NCBI RefSeq assembly: GCF_000346485.2
Contig: NZ_KQ976354.1
Coordinates: 1,051,031-1,115,030 of the forward strand
Length of the DNA: 64,000 nt
DNA from: Scytonema hofmannii PCC 7110
Lineage (GTDB): Bacteria; Cyanobacteriota; Cyanobacteriia; Cyanobacteriales; Nostocaceae
Reading direction: 5' to 3'
This document shows, piece by piece, positions 35,219 through 43,628 of this stretch. Position numbers and translations under genes: made by a program. Each line of letters begins with the position of its first letter. The stretch's first letter is position 1. The notes under the pieces were generated by a model, which saw nothing but the letters and a program-made list of their open reading frames with translations, was not told the DNA's origin and did not search any database.

Positions 35219-36037
35219 ATGGTCAAGGTTCCCATGAAAAAAGACTCATCTTACTTGCTGGCGAAAAAGCGGAATCATCAAAAAATTGTAGCCCTGACAG
35301 CGTATGATTATCCCACAGCGCTGTTGGAAGATAGGGCTGGAGTTGATGTCATTTTTGTTGGTGACAGCGTAGGCACAAATATACTTGGGTATGATAGCGA
35401 ACAAGAGGTTACGGTAGATGATATTGCCCATCATCTTAAAGCTGTTCGACGAGGAGTATCCCAAGCGTATATTCTTGGTGATTTGCCCTATAATTCCTAT
35501 GAAACTCCTGAACAAGCACTCGATAATGCCAAAAAACTTTTAGCACATGGAGCAGATATTGTTAAATTAGAAGGTGTTCGAGAAAAAGTCATCAAGCATC
35601 TGATCGAACATGATATAAAAGTTTGCGGTCATCTTGGTTTACTGCCACAAACTCAACCGCAGAAGAGGGTACAAGGAAAAAGTTTTGAACAAGCGAATGC
35701 AATTATTGAAGGTGCGATCGCGCTGGAAAAAATTGGTATATCAATGCTTGTTTTGGAACTGATTCCTGAAGAACTCGGTCAAATCGTGACTGAAAAACTA
35801 AGTATCCCCACCATTGGAATTGGTTCTGGTAGGTTTACGGATGGGCAAGTTCTTATTGTGAACGACATATTAGGAATAACACCCCGCAAGCTAAAACTGG
35901 CAAAACAATATCAGGATTATCAAACTTTGACGGCTCAAGTCATACAACAATACAAAGAAGATGTCGAACAAAGTTTATTTCCAGCAGAGGAAAATGTTTG
36001 GCATATGGCAGAGGAAGAATTAAAACATTTCCGTTAA
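35219..36037 (+). CDS. panB: Ketopantoate hydroxymethyltransferase-like protein
   Basis: 272 residues (267 from the second ATG at 35234, which has AAGG six bases upstream and clears the operator better). Strong PanB signatures: ALTAYDYPTALLEDRAGVD, VGDSVG, the VT..D..H block, LGDLPYNSY, KLEG, GHLGLLPQT, and LVLELIPEE with the catalytic Glu. PanB makes ketopantoate for pantothenate and CoA from ketoisovalerate and methylene-tetrahydrofolate. Its place between a TetR gene and a glutathione transferase, each behind the same operator, is not a biosynthetic context, so it may be a second, stress-linked copy or a paralogue of altered function. Confidence 0.87.
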   Translation: MVKVPMKKDSSYLLAKKRNHQKIVALTAYDYPTALLEDRAGVDVIFVGDSVGTNILGYDSEQEVTVDDIAHHLKAVRRGVSQAYILGDLPYNSYETPEQALDNAKKLLAHGADIVKLEGVREKVIKHLIEHDIKVCGHLGLLPQTQPQKRVQGKSFEQANAIIEGAIALEKIGISMLVLELIPEELGQIVTEKLSIPTIGIGSGRFTDGQVLIVNDILGITPRKLKLAKQYQDYQTLTAQVIQQYKEDVEQSLFPAEENVWHMAEEELKHFR

Positions 36038-36100
36038 TGCCTAGTTTGCGAGAACCATAAGTGTTTGATACAACGAAATATCTTCGTATGTCAAATAAAA

Positions 36101-36112
36101 GACCGAATGGTC
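36101..36112. promoter_or_regulatory. TetR operator 3: GACC-N4-GGTC palindrome
   Basis: GACCGAATGGTC in the 110-bp gap before the glutathione transferase, 36 bp upstream of its ATG. Half-sites are identical to operators 1 and 2. Confidence 0.78.
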
Positions 36113-36147
36113 TGATTAAAGTGTAACATTATTAGGAGGAATTTTTC

Positions 36148-36828
36148 ATGCTTGAGTTTTACTACAATCCTCGATCCCCAATGGCGCGTCGTGTATGGAT
36201 AACTTTACTAGAAAAAGACATTCCTTTTGAGCCTATTTTGCTAAACTTGAATGGCGACCAAATGGCAACAGAGTTTTTAGCAATTAACCCTTTTCATCAC
36301 GTTCCCGTCATCATTGATAATGGGTTTCAGGTTATAGAATCTTTAGCAATTATGGATTATTTAGAAGCTAAATATCCAACACCTGCAATGTTGCCTAAAG
36401 AAGCCCAAGCATTGGCTACAGTAAGAACAGTACAAATGGTAACTAATAATGAGCTTTTACCTCAGCTAATTACACTAATGTACGAAGATGCAAGCTCTCC
36501 TAAATTTGTGCAGGCGAAGGAACACGTAAATAAAGTTTTCAACTTTTTGACAGAAATTTTAGGAGAGAATTCTTATTTTGGAAGCGATCGCTTAACCTTA
36601 GGAGATATCGTTGTAGGAGGAGCCATATCTTTATTGGTGAAGTCTGGTGAAAATCTTAACGATTACCCCAAGTTAAATGACTGGTTTGAAGGCTTAATGC
36701 AACGAGAAGCATGGAGCAAAACAGAATTGAGCCGGGAAGAGTTTGAGCAATTTAAGCGGGTTCTCAACATACTCCGCAAGCGCAAGTGGAGCCAAGCCAG
36801 ATCCCAGATTGTTACAGCCGTTACCTAA
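36148..36828 (+). CDS. Glutathione S-transferase family protein
   Basis: 226 residues with the thioredoxin-like GST N-domain ([40 protein letters not shown] with the cis-Pro; [14 protein letters not shown]) and the helical C-domain ([17 protein letters not shown]). Conjugates glutathione to electrophiles. A strong ribosome site (AGGAGG) precedes the ATG. The GACC-N4-GGTC operator lies upstream, linking it to the TetR gene two genes back. Confidence 0.9.
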   Translation: MLEFYYNPRSPMARRVWITLLEKDIPFEPILLNLNGDQMATEFLAINPFHHVPVIIDNGFQVIESLAIMDYLEAKYPTPAMLPKEAQALATVRTVQMVTNNELLPQLITLMYEDASSPKFVQAKEHVNKVFNFLTEILGENSYFGSDRLTLGDIVVGGAISLLVKSGENLNDYPKLNDWFEGLMQREAWSKTELSREEFEQFKRVLNILRKRKWSQARSQIVTAVT

Positions 36829-36883
36829 TATACCATGTATACTTGATATAGGTGTGATAAACTCCGCCAATTGTTGTCGTTTA

Positions 36884-38203
36884 ATGAGTATGGAAAAACA
36901 ACCGATTCAAGTTATTGGAGGTGGACTAGCTGGGACAGAAGCAGCGTGGCAAATAGCCCAAGCTGGGATACCTGTCATTCTGTGGGAAATGCGTCCAAAA
37001 CAATTGAGTGGTGCTCATCATACGGAACATTTGGCAGAATTGGTATGTAGCAATTCATTTGGGGCAATGGCAAGCGATCGCGCAACGGGTCTGTTGCATG
37101 AAGAGTTGCGCCAACTTGGTTCTATCGTAATATCAAAAGCCGATGAACACGCAGTCCCTGCAGGTGGAGCGCTTGCTGTAGATAGGGGACAATTTAGCTT
37201 TGATTTAACAGAAACCCTAGCTCGCCATCCCTTGATTGAACTGCGTCGGGAAGAATTACGTGCTATACCGGAGGACATTGTTGTTTTAGCAACAGGTCCT
37301 TTAACCAGCCCAGACTTGGCAGAAGATTTGCACCGCTTCACCGGGATGGAATACCTCAGCTTTTTTGATGCTGCCAGTCCGATTATTGTGGGAGAATCGA
37401 TTAATCGCGATATTGCTTTTCTTGCCTCTCGTTACGACAAGGGTGAAGCCGCATATCTCAACTGTCCGATGAATAAAGAGCAGTACTTGCGGTTTTGGCA
37501 AGAACTTTGTGCCGCCGAACAAGTGGAATTAAAAGATTTTGAGAGGGAAACCGCAAAATTTTTTGAAGGTTGTTTGCCAATTGAAGAAATGGCAAGACGG
37601 GGAGAAGATACCATGCGTTATGGTCCCTTGAAACCCGTAGGGTTGTCAGACAGTCGCACTGGAGAACGTCCCTATGCCGTGGTACAGTTGCGGCAAGAAG
37701 ACAAAGCCGGACAGCTTTGGAATATGGTAGGATTTCAAACTAATTTGCGATGGGGTGAGCAAAAACGTGTTTTTCGGTTGATTCCCAGTTTGGAAAATGC
37801 AGAGTTTGTACGGTTGGGAGTGATGCACCGCAACACTTTTATTAATGCTCCCCAGTTGATGCTCCCTAATTTGCAATTTAAACAGCGCCCGACTTTGTTC
37901 GCTGCGGGACAGCTCATTGGAACTGAAGGTTATACCGCAGCTGCTGCAGGTGGCTGGTTGGCGGGAACCAATGCAGCTCGCGTTGCTTTGGGTAAAGAAC
38001 CTTTGACTTTACCCAATACAACAATGATGGGGTCGCTGTTTGAATTTATTAGTTCGGCTTCACCCAAGCATTTCCAGCCAATGCCACCTAACTTTGGTAT
38101 ACTGCCAGACCTGGGAGAGAAAATTAAAAATAAACAGGAGCGTTACGGGCGTTACCGCGATCGCTCTCTGGCTGATATCCAAAAATTCGCAATTCATAAC
38201 TAG
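36884..38203 (+). CDS. trmFO: Methylenetetrahydrofolate-tRNA m5U54 methyltransferase TrmFO
   Basis: About 440 residues from ATG 36884 (or 438 from 36890). The start must be here, because the FAD-binding motif [16 protein letters not shown] follows at once and earlier codons overlap the GST gene. TrmFO uses FAD and methylene-tetrahydrofolate to make ribothymidine at tRNA position 54. Family motifs: [21 protein letters not shown], the cysteine in [21 protein letters not shown] and [10 protein letters not shown]. Length and all blocks are normal. Confidence 0.95.
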   Translation: MSMEKQPIQVIGGGLAGTEAAWQIAQAGIPVILWEMRPKQLSGAHHTEHLAELVCSNSFGAMASDRATGLLHEELRQLGSIVISKADEHAVPAGGALAVDRGQFSFDLTETLARHPLIELRREELRAIPEDIVVLATGPLTSPDLAEDLHRFTGMEYLSFFDAASPIIVGESINRDIAFLASRYDKGEAAYLNCPMNKEQYLRFWQELCAAEQVELKDFERETAKFFEGCLPIEEMARRGEDTMRYGPLKPVGLSDSRTGERPYAVVQLRQEDKAGQLWNMVGFQTNLRWGEQKRVFRLIPSLENAEFVRLGVMHRNTFINAPQLMLPNLQFKQRPTLFAAGQLIGTEGYTAAAAGGWLAGTNAARVALGKEPLTLPNTTMMGSLFEFISSASPKHFQPMPPNFGILPDLGEKIKNKQERYGRYRDRSLADIQKFAIHN

Positions 38204-38212
38204 TCACTTAAT

Positions 38213-38238
38213 AATTACGAATTACGAATTACGAATTA
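38213..38238. repeat. STRR repeat (AATTACG)n
   Basis: Nearly four tandem AATTACG units lie between trmFO and the convergent small membrane protein, overlapping that gene's stop codon. Confidence 0.85.
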
Positions 38239-38556
38239 TTTTGAGGCTTTCTTTTGATCTTGGATTGTCTCATCTTTGGTAGTGGCAATTCCATGAATGC
38301 CTATCGCTGCGATCACTGCACCAATAAATCCCCAAGTTCCATTGGATAGTGCGTTTATGCGGTGAACTAGATTGCGATGATAGGCAATATCCAACTGTCT
38401 TTCATTGTTTCTTCCTTCCCTAACCAACCTTTCTACGTACCTTTCGGTTCTTTGCATGGCTAGATAATCAAGATTGAAAGAGTAAAGTGATGAACCCGTA
38501 ACCAACACACCAGGAATCACCAGAGTAATTAAGAGAATTGCTCTGCCTAAGCTCAT
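38236..38556 (-). CDS. Small membrane protein, unknown function
   Basis: 106 residues with a transmembrane helix at about 6-26 (AILLITLVIPGVLVTGSSLYS), a charged middle (YVERLVREGRNNERQLD) and a second helix at about 74-92 (GFIGAVIAAIGIHGIA), then a charged tail. I do not recognise a family. It stands alone, convergent with trmFO. Confidence 0.65.
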   Translation of the reverse strand: MSLGRAILLITLVIPGVLVTGSSLYSFNLDYLAMQRTERYVERLVREGRNNERQLDIAYHRNLVHRINALSNGTWGFIGAVIAAIGIHGIATTKDETIQDQKKASK

Positions 38557-38857
38557 AAAACCTCATCAGGCGACATTTCTGACTCAATGCTGACATGAGT
38601 AGCTTTTTGTGATAGTATCTGGCGAACAAATTAGAAATGATGGGTTATGTTGAAAAATTTAGACAATTGACCGAGTGTGGTAGGAAAACATAACATTATT
38701 TTGTTCTAATGTGGTAGCTGTGCGTTCGCTCCAATTTATGACCTTGGAATTCCCAATCCTGCTTGTCACTCAAGAAGCTTATGCAGCATCCTCAAATGAA
38801 ACAATCCATTCTTGAAATAAACTTTCACAGGCTACTTACCTTGAGGGAAACATTACC
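38557..38857. other. Gene-free stretch
   Basis: No coding frame, repeat or structured element that I can support. It holds the upstream regions of the divergent membrane-protein gene and the HIRAN fragment. Confidence 0.45.
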
Positions 38858-39208
38858 TTGAAAACACCAAAAACACTGTTTTTAGCTTGGCAAGACCCCT
38901 TTAGCCGCTTTTGGTTCCCCATTGGTCGCTTAACATTTGATGGGGGTATCTATCAACTTGTCTATACTCAAGGTGTAAAAGAAGCTGAAGAGAAATGTGC
39001 TTTTAAGCCTTTGTCTTCGTTTCCGCGCTTAGATAAAATTTATACATCAACTTATTTATTTCCAGTGTTTGCGAATCGGTTAATGTCGCGATCGCGTCCT
39101 GATTATTCAAGTTTTATTGAATGGCTGAATATTCTCAACGATGAAAAAGACCCAATTGCAATTTTAGCTCGTAGTGGTGGGGAACGAGAAACATTTCTTC
39201 AATATTAA
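38858..39208 (+). pseudogene. HIRAN-type protein, truncated by IS remnant
   Basis: Begins KTPKTLFLAWQDPFSRFWFP and continues VYTQGVKEAEEKCAFKPLSSFP to ILARSGGERET. This is the conserved N-terminal region of cyanobacterial HIRAN-domain proteins, in which the DNA-binding HIRAN domain follows after about 110 residues. At about 39193 the sequence switches to the tail of a transposase gene on the other strand; four foreign residues (FLQY) precede a stop. The HIRAN domain itself is missing and I do not find it beyond the IS remnant. Confidence 0.7.
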
Positions 39209-40037
39209 AGCGTTTTTTATAGGACTTAATAGCTGATTCTAGAGAATCTAGATTGGTCAGGATAAACCATCCTTCTTCTGGCGCTATTCCTAAATATTTT
39301 CGTTTCCATTTACAGGCTATTTTAAATCCCTCCAACTTCAGAGATTTTGTTATCTTCATTCCTTGTAAGTAGAAAGAAACTCCTGGCTTTAAACCTAAAT
39401 CATCTAACTCTTGCCAAATCCCATCTCCCCGTTCAATAAATGTATCTTTTTTTAAACGTAAACAAAAATAAACTTTCTGCTCCTGTAGCCAGTTTCCGAG
39501 TTTTACCGAACAAAATTATCTATCCCCTAAAACCACAGTTTTATAATTTTGAAAAAGTGACAAGACTTTTAGTAAAGCTGCTTTTTGTTCTTCCAAATTA
39601 CTGTTTCCTAACTTAGGTAAGAGTTCAAAATATATCGGAATCCCTCTTTTATTCCAAATCAAGCTAATCATTAATAGATTCACTTTTCCCCAAGTTGTCC
39701 GGTCAATTGCTAGATAAATAACTTGATAGCTTTGTAGCTGTGTTTCTAGCCACAAGGTCAGAATCGGAAACCAAATTTTTTCAATCCTTAAACAAGGCAA
39801 AGACAAGAATCTTTGAATTTTCTTTCTTCTACTCTCAAATAAAATCGGAAATGGGAGTGCTGTTGCTAGGGTTTCTAGACTTACCTTTTTAATCGATTGT
39901 AACAAGCTAATTAAGAGTTGAAGCAATAAATATTCAGCAAGACCCAGTTGACTCTTCAAGTGGCTCTGGTATAATTCTGGTAACATTTTCATTTGATAGG
40001 TCTTGTTGACATAAGTAGACCTATCTTTTTTTACCAC
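39192..40037 (-). pseudogene. IS4-family transposase, stop codon and 3' truncation
   Basis: Two open stretches (40037-39516 and on to 39192) are in the same frame, split only by a TAA at 39516-39518 where the family has Glu (LGDR, stop, FCSVKLGNWLQEQ). DDE signatures: first Asp in LAIDRTTWGK, second Asp in VVLGDR, and the Y-R-E motif begun in YKKRFNIEEMF but cut before its end. The element is therefore dead. The protein resembles cyanobacterial IS4-type transposases starting MKMLPELYQ or a nearby methionine. Confidence 0.75.
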
Positions 40038-40045
40038 AAAACGCT
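39192..40045 (-). mobile_element. IS4-type insertion sequence remnant
   Basis: Decayed insertion sequence on the minus strand. The 3' end of its transposase is cut inside the E-containing motif and joined to the HIRAN fragment, so one terminal repeat is gone. I cannot identify the other terminus with confidence, and no target duplication is visible. Confidence 0.65.
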
Positions 40046-40059
40046 ACACTCTTTGCTGA

Positions 40060-40329
40060 ATAAGATTTTTAGGCTGTATTGTCGCCCCGTCAGAACGATT
40101 AGACACTCAATTAAACGAAGAAGTTTGCACGAAGTCAGCTATTTTTATAGATGCAGATACTGATACACCTTACCGCTTGCATTTTTTTGAAGTTCAGGTA
40201 GCCGGACAGCAACGCCAAGGTAAGGATGTCGTTATCAAAGCCCAACTATATGCTGTTAAAGGAACAGCTATTAAGAACCTTGTTTATGCTCTCCGGTTCC
40301 AGAGCGAAAAAATTGTGAATTTGCGGTGA
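40060..40329 (+). pseudogene. 3' remnant of an unrecognised gene
   Basis: About 89 codons are open without a start, with coding-like content (FIDADTDTPYRLHFFEVQV; DVVIKAQLYAVKGTAIKNL). It ends at TGA 40327. The family is not recognised. It begins just beyond the IS remnant, so the IS or the associated deletion probably removed its 5' part. Confidence 0.45.
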
Positions 40330-40361
40330 TTGAATATTGGTGTCATAGCCAACAGCTAATA

Positions 40362-40392
40362 GCTATTAGCCATTAGCTATTAGCCATTATTC
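40362..40392. repeat. STRR repeat (TAGCTAT/TAGCCAT)
   Basis: Alternating 7-mers TAGCTAT and TAGCCAT overlap the stop codon of the small minus-strand gene that follows. Confidence 0.8.
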
Positions 40393-40553
40393 TTAGCCTT
40401 GTGCTTCCTGGCTTTAGCCCTTGCTAACAGTGTATCAATCTTCTGCTTTTGCTCATCAGGTGTCCCAAGTCTACCAGTTGAGCAGTTCTGTTCGAGTTCT
40501 AAAAGTCGTTCTTGTTTTTTGATGATTTCCTCATCAGTTAATTGTTGAGTCAT
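40380..40553 (-). CDS. Small charged protein downstream of GNAT
   Basis: 57 residues from ATG 40553: MTQQLTDEEIIKKQERLLEL, then EQNCSTGRLGTPDEQKQKID and a lysine-rich end (KARKHKAKNNG). It is highly charged, probably helical, with no signal or membrane segment. It follows the GNAT gene by 29 bp on the same strand and its codons look natural, so it is likely a real co-transcribed gene. Family not recognised. Confidence 0.6.
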   Translation of the reverse strand: MTQQLTDEEIIKKQERLLELEQNCSTGRLGTPDEQKQKIDTLLARAKARKHKAKNNG

Positions 40554-40582
40554 ATCAAATCCCGCTCTTACTTACTACAACT

Positions 40583-41128
40583 CTACTTCCTTCCAGTTTG
40601 CCTAAACCGTCTTTGCTCCTCCAAAAACCTTCCAGCCGCTTCTGGAGTTAGCTCCCAGTCTCCTTCATTGGTTTCTACAAAGCCAATATTTGCATAAAAT
40701 TGTCTAGCTCGTGGAATAGCATACAGTTTCAAGCGACCTCCAAAACCTAAGTCTCTGCTTTCCTTAGTTAGCTCTTCTATCATCGAAGTACCAGCACCCT
40801 TTAGACTTTCCGGCTGATTTCGCAAGATATTCCAAGGTGCTGTTGCCATGAAGTCAACTTCTAGGTAATCTCTTTCTTGCCGAATAATGGCTGCTGCTTG
40901 TAACCTACCCTCTTTATCTCGCACACCTCTAAAAGTTTCTGGATCTATCACCACATTTTCGGCAATATCGGCAATAATTGCTAGATTATCACCAAACTGC
41001 GTACCATACACACGCTCTATTTGATTATCGAAAAATTCGTTCACATAATCATCAGCCTTGTCCTCCCAATAAGCAATGTCTTGCTGAACTTGTGCATCTG
41101 CTCCTCTAACGACATCAAACTCGTTCAC
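40583..41128 (-). CDS. GNAT-fold N-acetyltransferase
   Basis: 181 residues. The C-terminal GNAT part is recognisable: LEVDFMATAPWNI, the acetyl-CoA-binding loop GAGTSMIEELTKESRDLGFGG, YAIPRARQFYANIGF and the acidic end. The N-terminal 50 residues (DIAYWEDKADDYVNEFF) are acidic and unlike the core. It is probably in one operon with the 57-aa gene downstream. The target is unknown; similar small GNATs act on proteins or on charged tRNA as toxins, but nothing here decides that. Confidence 0.75.
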   Translation of the reverse strand: MNEFDVVRGADAQVQQDIAYWEDKADDYVNEFFDNQIERVYGTQFGDNLAIIADIAENVVIDPETFRGVRDKEGRLQAAAIIRQERDYLEVDFMATAPWNILRNQPESLKGAGTSMIEELTKESRDLGFGGRLKLYAIPRARQFYANIGFVETNEGDWELTPEAAGRFLEEQRRFRQTGRK

Positions 41129-41200
41129 TCCTTCCTCCCTTGTCAGTGGTTTCCGCCTCTCAAATGCTGAGATCTCTCACAGTGTCCTGCATGACATCTC

Positions 41201-42373
41201 TTATTTAAAATCTTGTAGTTCTTGCCAGAATGGGGGAATTTGTGATGGATTCTGAAAAATCACGGGTAGCCAAGTTGCACATGGAAATCTATTTTCCCAG
41301 TGCTGTAACTGTTCGCGTGCATTACGTACTGATTGATAAAGTGAATTTCCACTTACAAATGCTTTCAAGAAGTTTGTTAAGAACTCTTGGGCAACTTCAT
41401 CTGGCACAAACTCGCGCATGACAATCATCTGTGGAATCTGTAAGTTGGCTAAATTGAACGCTAATCCTAAACCATCACAAGAGTTAAAAATCGCTAGCTT
41501 TAAACCATTTTCAATTGTCTTTTCCAGAGCATATTTTAGATCGGAAATGGTCAAATTATCAGTTTTATTTATGCATAAATAACCGATTTTGGTATCCGTA
41601 CTGCTTAAACTATGACCGGCAAAATAGAGAACATCCCAAGTTTGGTTCCAAAGTTCCTCCTGAATCTCCTGTCGCGTTGGCTCTATTAAATATTTAATTT
41701 CTGTGTTATCAGTCAATTGTTCTAGCAAAACTTTGTCTTTTTGAATATTGATTCCACAGCTATCACCCAGAATTGCTAAGATTGTGACTTGAGATTTAGA
41801 AGATATAGAATGTTGAATTTTGTTACGATCGCGCGCTCGATAGACTGTGTTACTCATTGCAACTTCAGCTTTTGAATAGCGCTCACAAAAATCCCAGAGA
41901 TGCCAAGGTAGGCGACGAAGTAACTCATTTTCTGTTTGCAAGATTATCCGAATTGAATCGACTGGATTTAGTTCTACGAGCATTTGCTCTTTGACAGGGC
42001 GAAACTCCTCGGAATTGAGCCATAAATTGAAATGTTTTTTCAGACTCTGGGCCATTTCACAGCATTCCGTATAAAAATGACTATTGCTAAAATTAGTAAT
42101 TTGCGTTTCTGGAACGTCCAAGCGAAAGGCAGCATTGACGCTTTTGCGATAAGCTAATTGCCACTTATTGTAACACTCTGGAATATACAAATCTGGAGGT
42201 AGCTTACCCTTACACTCCACTGTTGGGTGTTTTTTTTCTTCTCCAATCTGGAGCGTGACTGGAAAACCAGTGTTAAAGTCTCCTTCACCTAACTTGATAA
42301 TAACAACTTTGCTCTTAATTTTGATACCATGGAGTGGGTTGAAAATTGAGTCAAGAAGCTTATATAATTTCTC
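41201..42373 (-). CDS. CHAT-domain (caspase-like) protein, C-terminal half of split gene
   Basis: CHAT protease fold with catalytic His in YFAGHSLSS and Cys in FNSCDGLGLAFNL, family end WLPVIFQNP. The recognisable N-terminal part begins VVIIKLGEGDFNTGFPVTLQ, upstream of the first usable start (GTG 42220), so the real coding extends further. The frame is open right up to the TAG at 42374 that ends the pentapeptide gene, and both are in the same frame. So the two are probably one former pentapeptide-CHAT protein cut by a single stop. If translated alone from 42220 it would lack about 50 residues of the N-terminal part. CHAT proteases act as effectors in programmed-death and defence systems. Confidence 0.8.
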   Translation of the reverse strand, partial: EKLYKLLDSIFNPLHGIKIKSKVVIIKLGEGDFNTGFPVTLQIGEEKKHPTVECKGKLPPDLYIPECYNKWQLAYRKSVNAAFRLDVPETQITNFSNSHFYTECCEMAQSLKKHFNLWLNSEEFRPVKEQMLVELNPVDSIRIILQTENELLRRLPWHLWDFCERYSKAEVAMSNTVYRARDRNKIQHSISSKSQVTILAILGDSCGINIQKDKVLLEQLTDNTEIKYLIEPTRQEIQEELWNQTWDVLYFAGHSLSSTDTKIGYLCINKTDNLTISDLKYALEKTIENGLKLAIFNSCDGLGLAFNLANLQIPQMIVMREFVPDEVAQEFLTNFLKAFVSGNSLYQSVRNAREQLQHWENRFPCATWLPVIFQNPSQIPPFWQELQDFK

Positions 42374-43285
42374 CTAATCTTGACGCTCTCTGGCTGTTTC
42401 TTCCTCTTTACTATCCAATAAAGCTCGATATTTATCTTCTATAGTTGTTTTGAGAGCAATCTCATAATTTTGAAAAAAGCTAGTATGAATTTTCTCTTTG
42501 TCAGTTGTAGGTGGCACATGAACTTTAACAAGAACTATATCATCTCCTTTCCGTTCAATACCTTTGATATCTAACTTTATTCCTTCATTTTCAATATATA
42601 ATTGCTGCCATGAGTAAATAAAGGCTTCTTTATTAATACTGTTATGAAAAATCAGATCGACAGTATTGATAACTTCTTGAAATAGTTTCTCGAAATCTCC
42701 AGGGGCAAATTTGCCACTACTCGGATAACGTTCTTGTTCGTTCTCCTTCAAATAAACATAATCGCATAAGGATTCTTCAAGTAATGTGGTATCATCTATA
42801 GTCCATGACTCTATACAAGCAGCTGTAAGCTTCGCTTCACAAAATACTGTACTTAGGGCTAAGGTTTTTGACAAGTTTGCACGTTGTAGATTGGCTTTTA
42901 CAAAAGTGGCACGGCTCAAGTCGGCTTGAGTAAAATTAGCATTGATAAGCGTTGCTCCAGCAAAAGTTGCATAACTTAAGTTCGCTTTTGTAAAATTTGC
43001 ATTCACAAGTTCTGCTTCAGCAAGATTTGCACCTTGAAAATTTAATCCCATAAAAGATTCATAATTGCCTTTTCCAGAAACCAGTACTCCCCGTACTTGT
43101 GAGTTGCTCAAAATAGTCCCATCCACCTTAGCCCACTCCAGCTTACAAGCTTGAGACCAACGAGTGCGAGTGATATTAGCCCTTTGAAAATTGGCACTTT
43201 TCAGTTCTGCTCTGGTAAAGTCAGCTTCTGTTAAATTTGCATCACGAAAGTTCGTTCCTCCAATACCAGCAAAAGCGATCGCTCG
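42374..43285 (-). CDS. Pentapeptide-repeat protein, 5' truncated
   Basis: Cyanobacterial pentapeptide protein of the type ending in an unrelated alpha/beta domain. Repeats such as NFRDANLTEADFTRAELKSA and ANFTKANLSYATFAGATLIN cover the first ~190 codons. Then come a WTIDDTTLL segment, a conserved middle (SSGKFAPGDFEKLFQ), the GIERKGDDIVLVKVHVPP domain and a coiled coil. The frame is open from 43285, just inside a HIP1 octamer where homology to another gene begins on the other strand. The normal N-terminus is missing and only a GTG at 43126 or another non-ATG start is available. It ends at TAG 42374, directly before in-frame CHAT codons. Confidence 0.75.
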   Translation of the reverse strand, partial: RAIAFAGIGGTNFRDANLTEADFTRAELKSANFQRANITRTRWSQACKLEWAKVDGTILSNSQVRGVLVSGKGNYESFMGLNFQGANLAEAELVNANFTKANLSYATFAGATLINANFTQADLSRATFVKANLQRANLSKTLALSTVFCEAKLTAACIESWTIDDTTLLEESLCDYVYLKENEQERYPSSGKFAPGDFEKLFQEVINTVDLIFHNSINKEAFIYSWQQLYIENEGIKLDIKGIERKGDDIVLVKVHVPPTTDKEKIHTSFFQNYEIALKTTIEDKYRALLDSKEEETARERQD

Positions 43286-43292
43286 CTACAAA

Positions 43293-43619
43293 ATGTTTCT
43301 GCATTTAATCTACCTCTACCCTAATAGTACAATTGTCCCTACCTGCGAAATCGATATTGTCTGGCATTACCACATCTTGGACACTCGCAAATACGCCTGG
43401 GATTGCGAGTGGTTATTTGGTTACTTTGTGCATCACAACCCCAACTTAAATTCTAGGAGTGAGATAGACCAACGAGCTTTAGAAAGAGCAATTTCTGACA
43501 CCAAAACATTGTTGGCAGAACATTTTGGCGTACTCTTAATTGAGGAAGTCCAAAAATCTCAAAGTTTTGTCCTCCCTAACAATAAATTACAGCAAGCAAG
43601 TGCTTGTGCAGACCTGTAA
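43293..43619 (+). pseudogene. Fragment of glycine-rich-domain (DUF1399/GRDP-like) protein
   Basis: Codes MFLHLIYLYPNSTIVPT, then EIDIVWHYHILDTRKYAWDC and LFGYFVHHNP to EHFGVLL. This is the DUF1399-type block (the PT.EID.VWH.H motif) of cyanobacterial and plant glycine-rich-domain proteins. Upstream of 43290 the frame is antisense to the pentapeptide gene, so the N-terminus is lost at a HIP1 junction. The downstream cysteine/glycine-rich part is also shortened. An ATG at 43293 could start a 108-aa product. Confidence 0.65.
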
Positions 43620-43628
43620 CCATATTCA

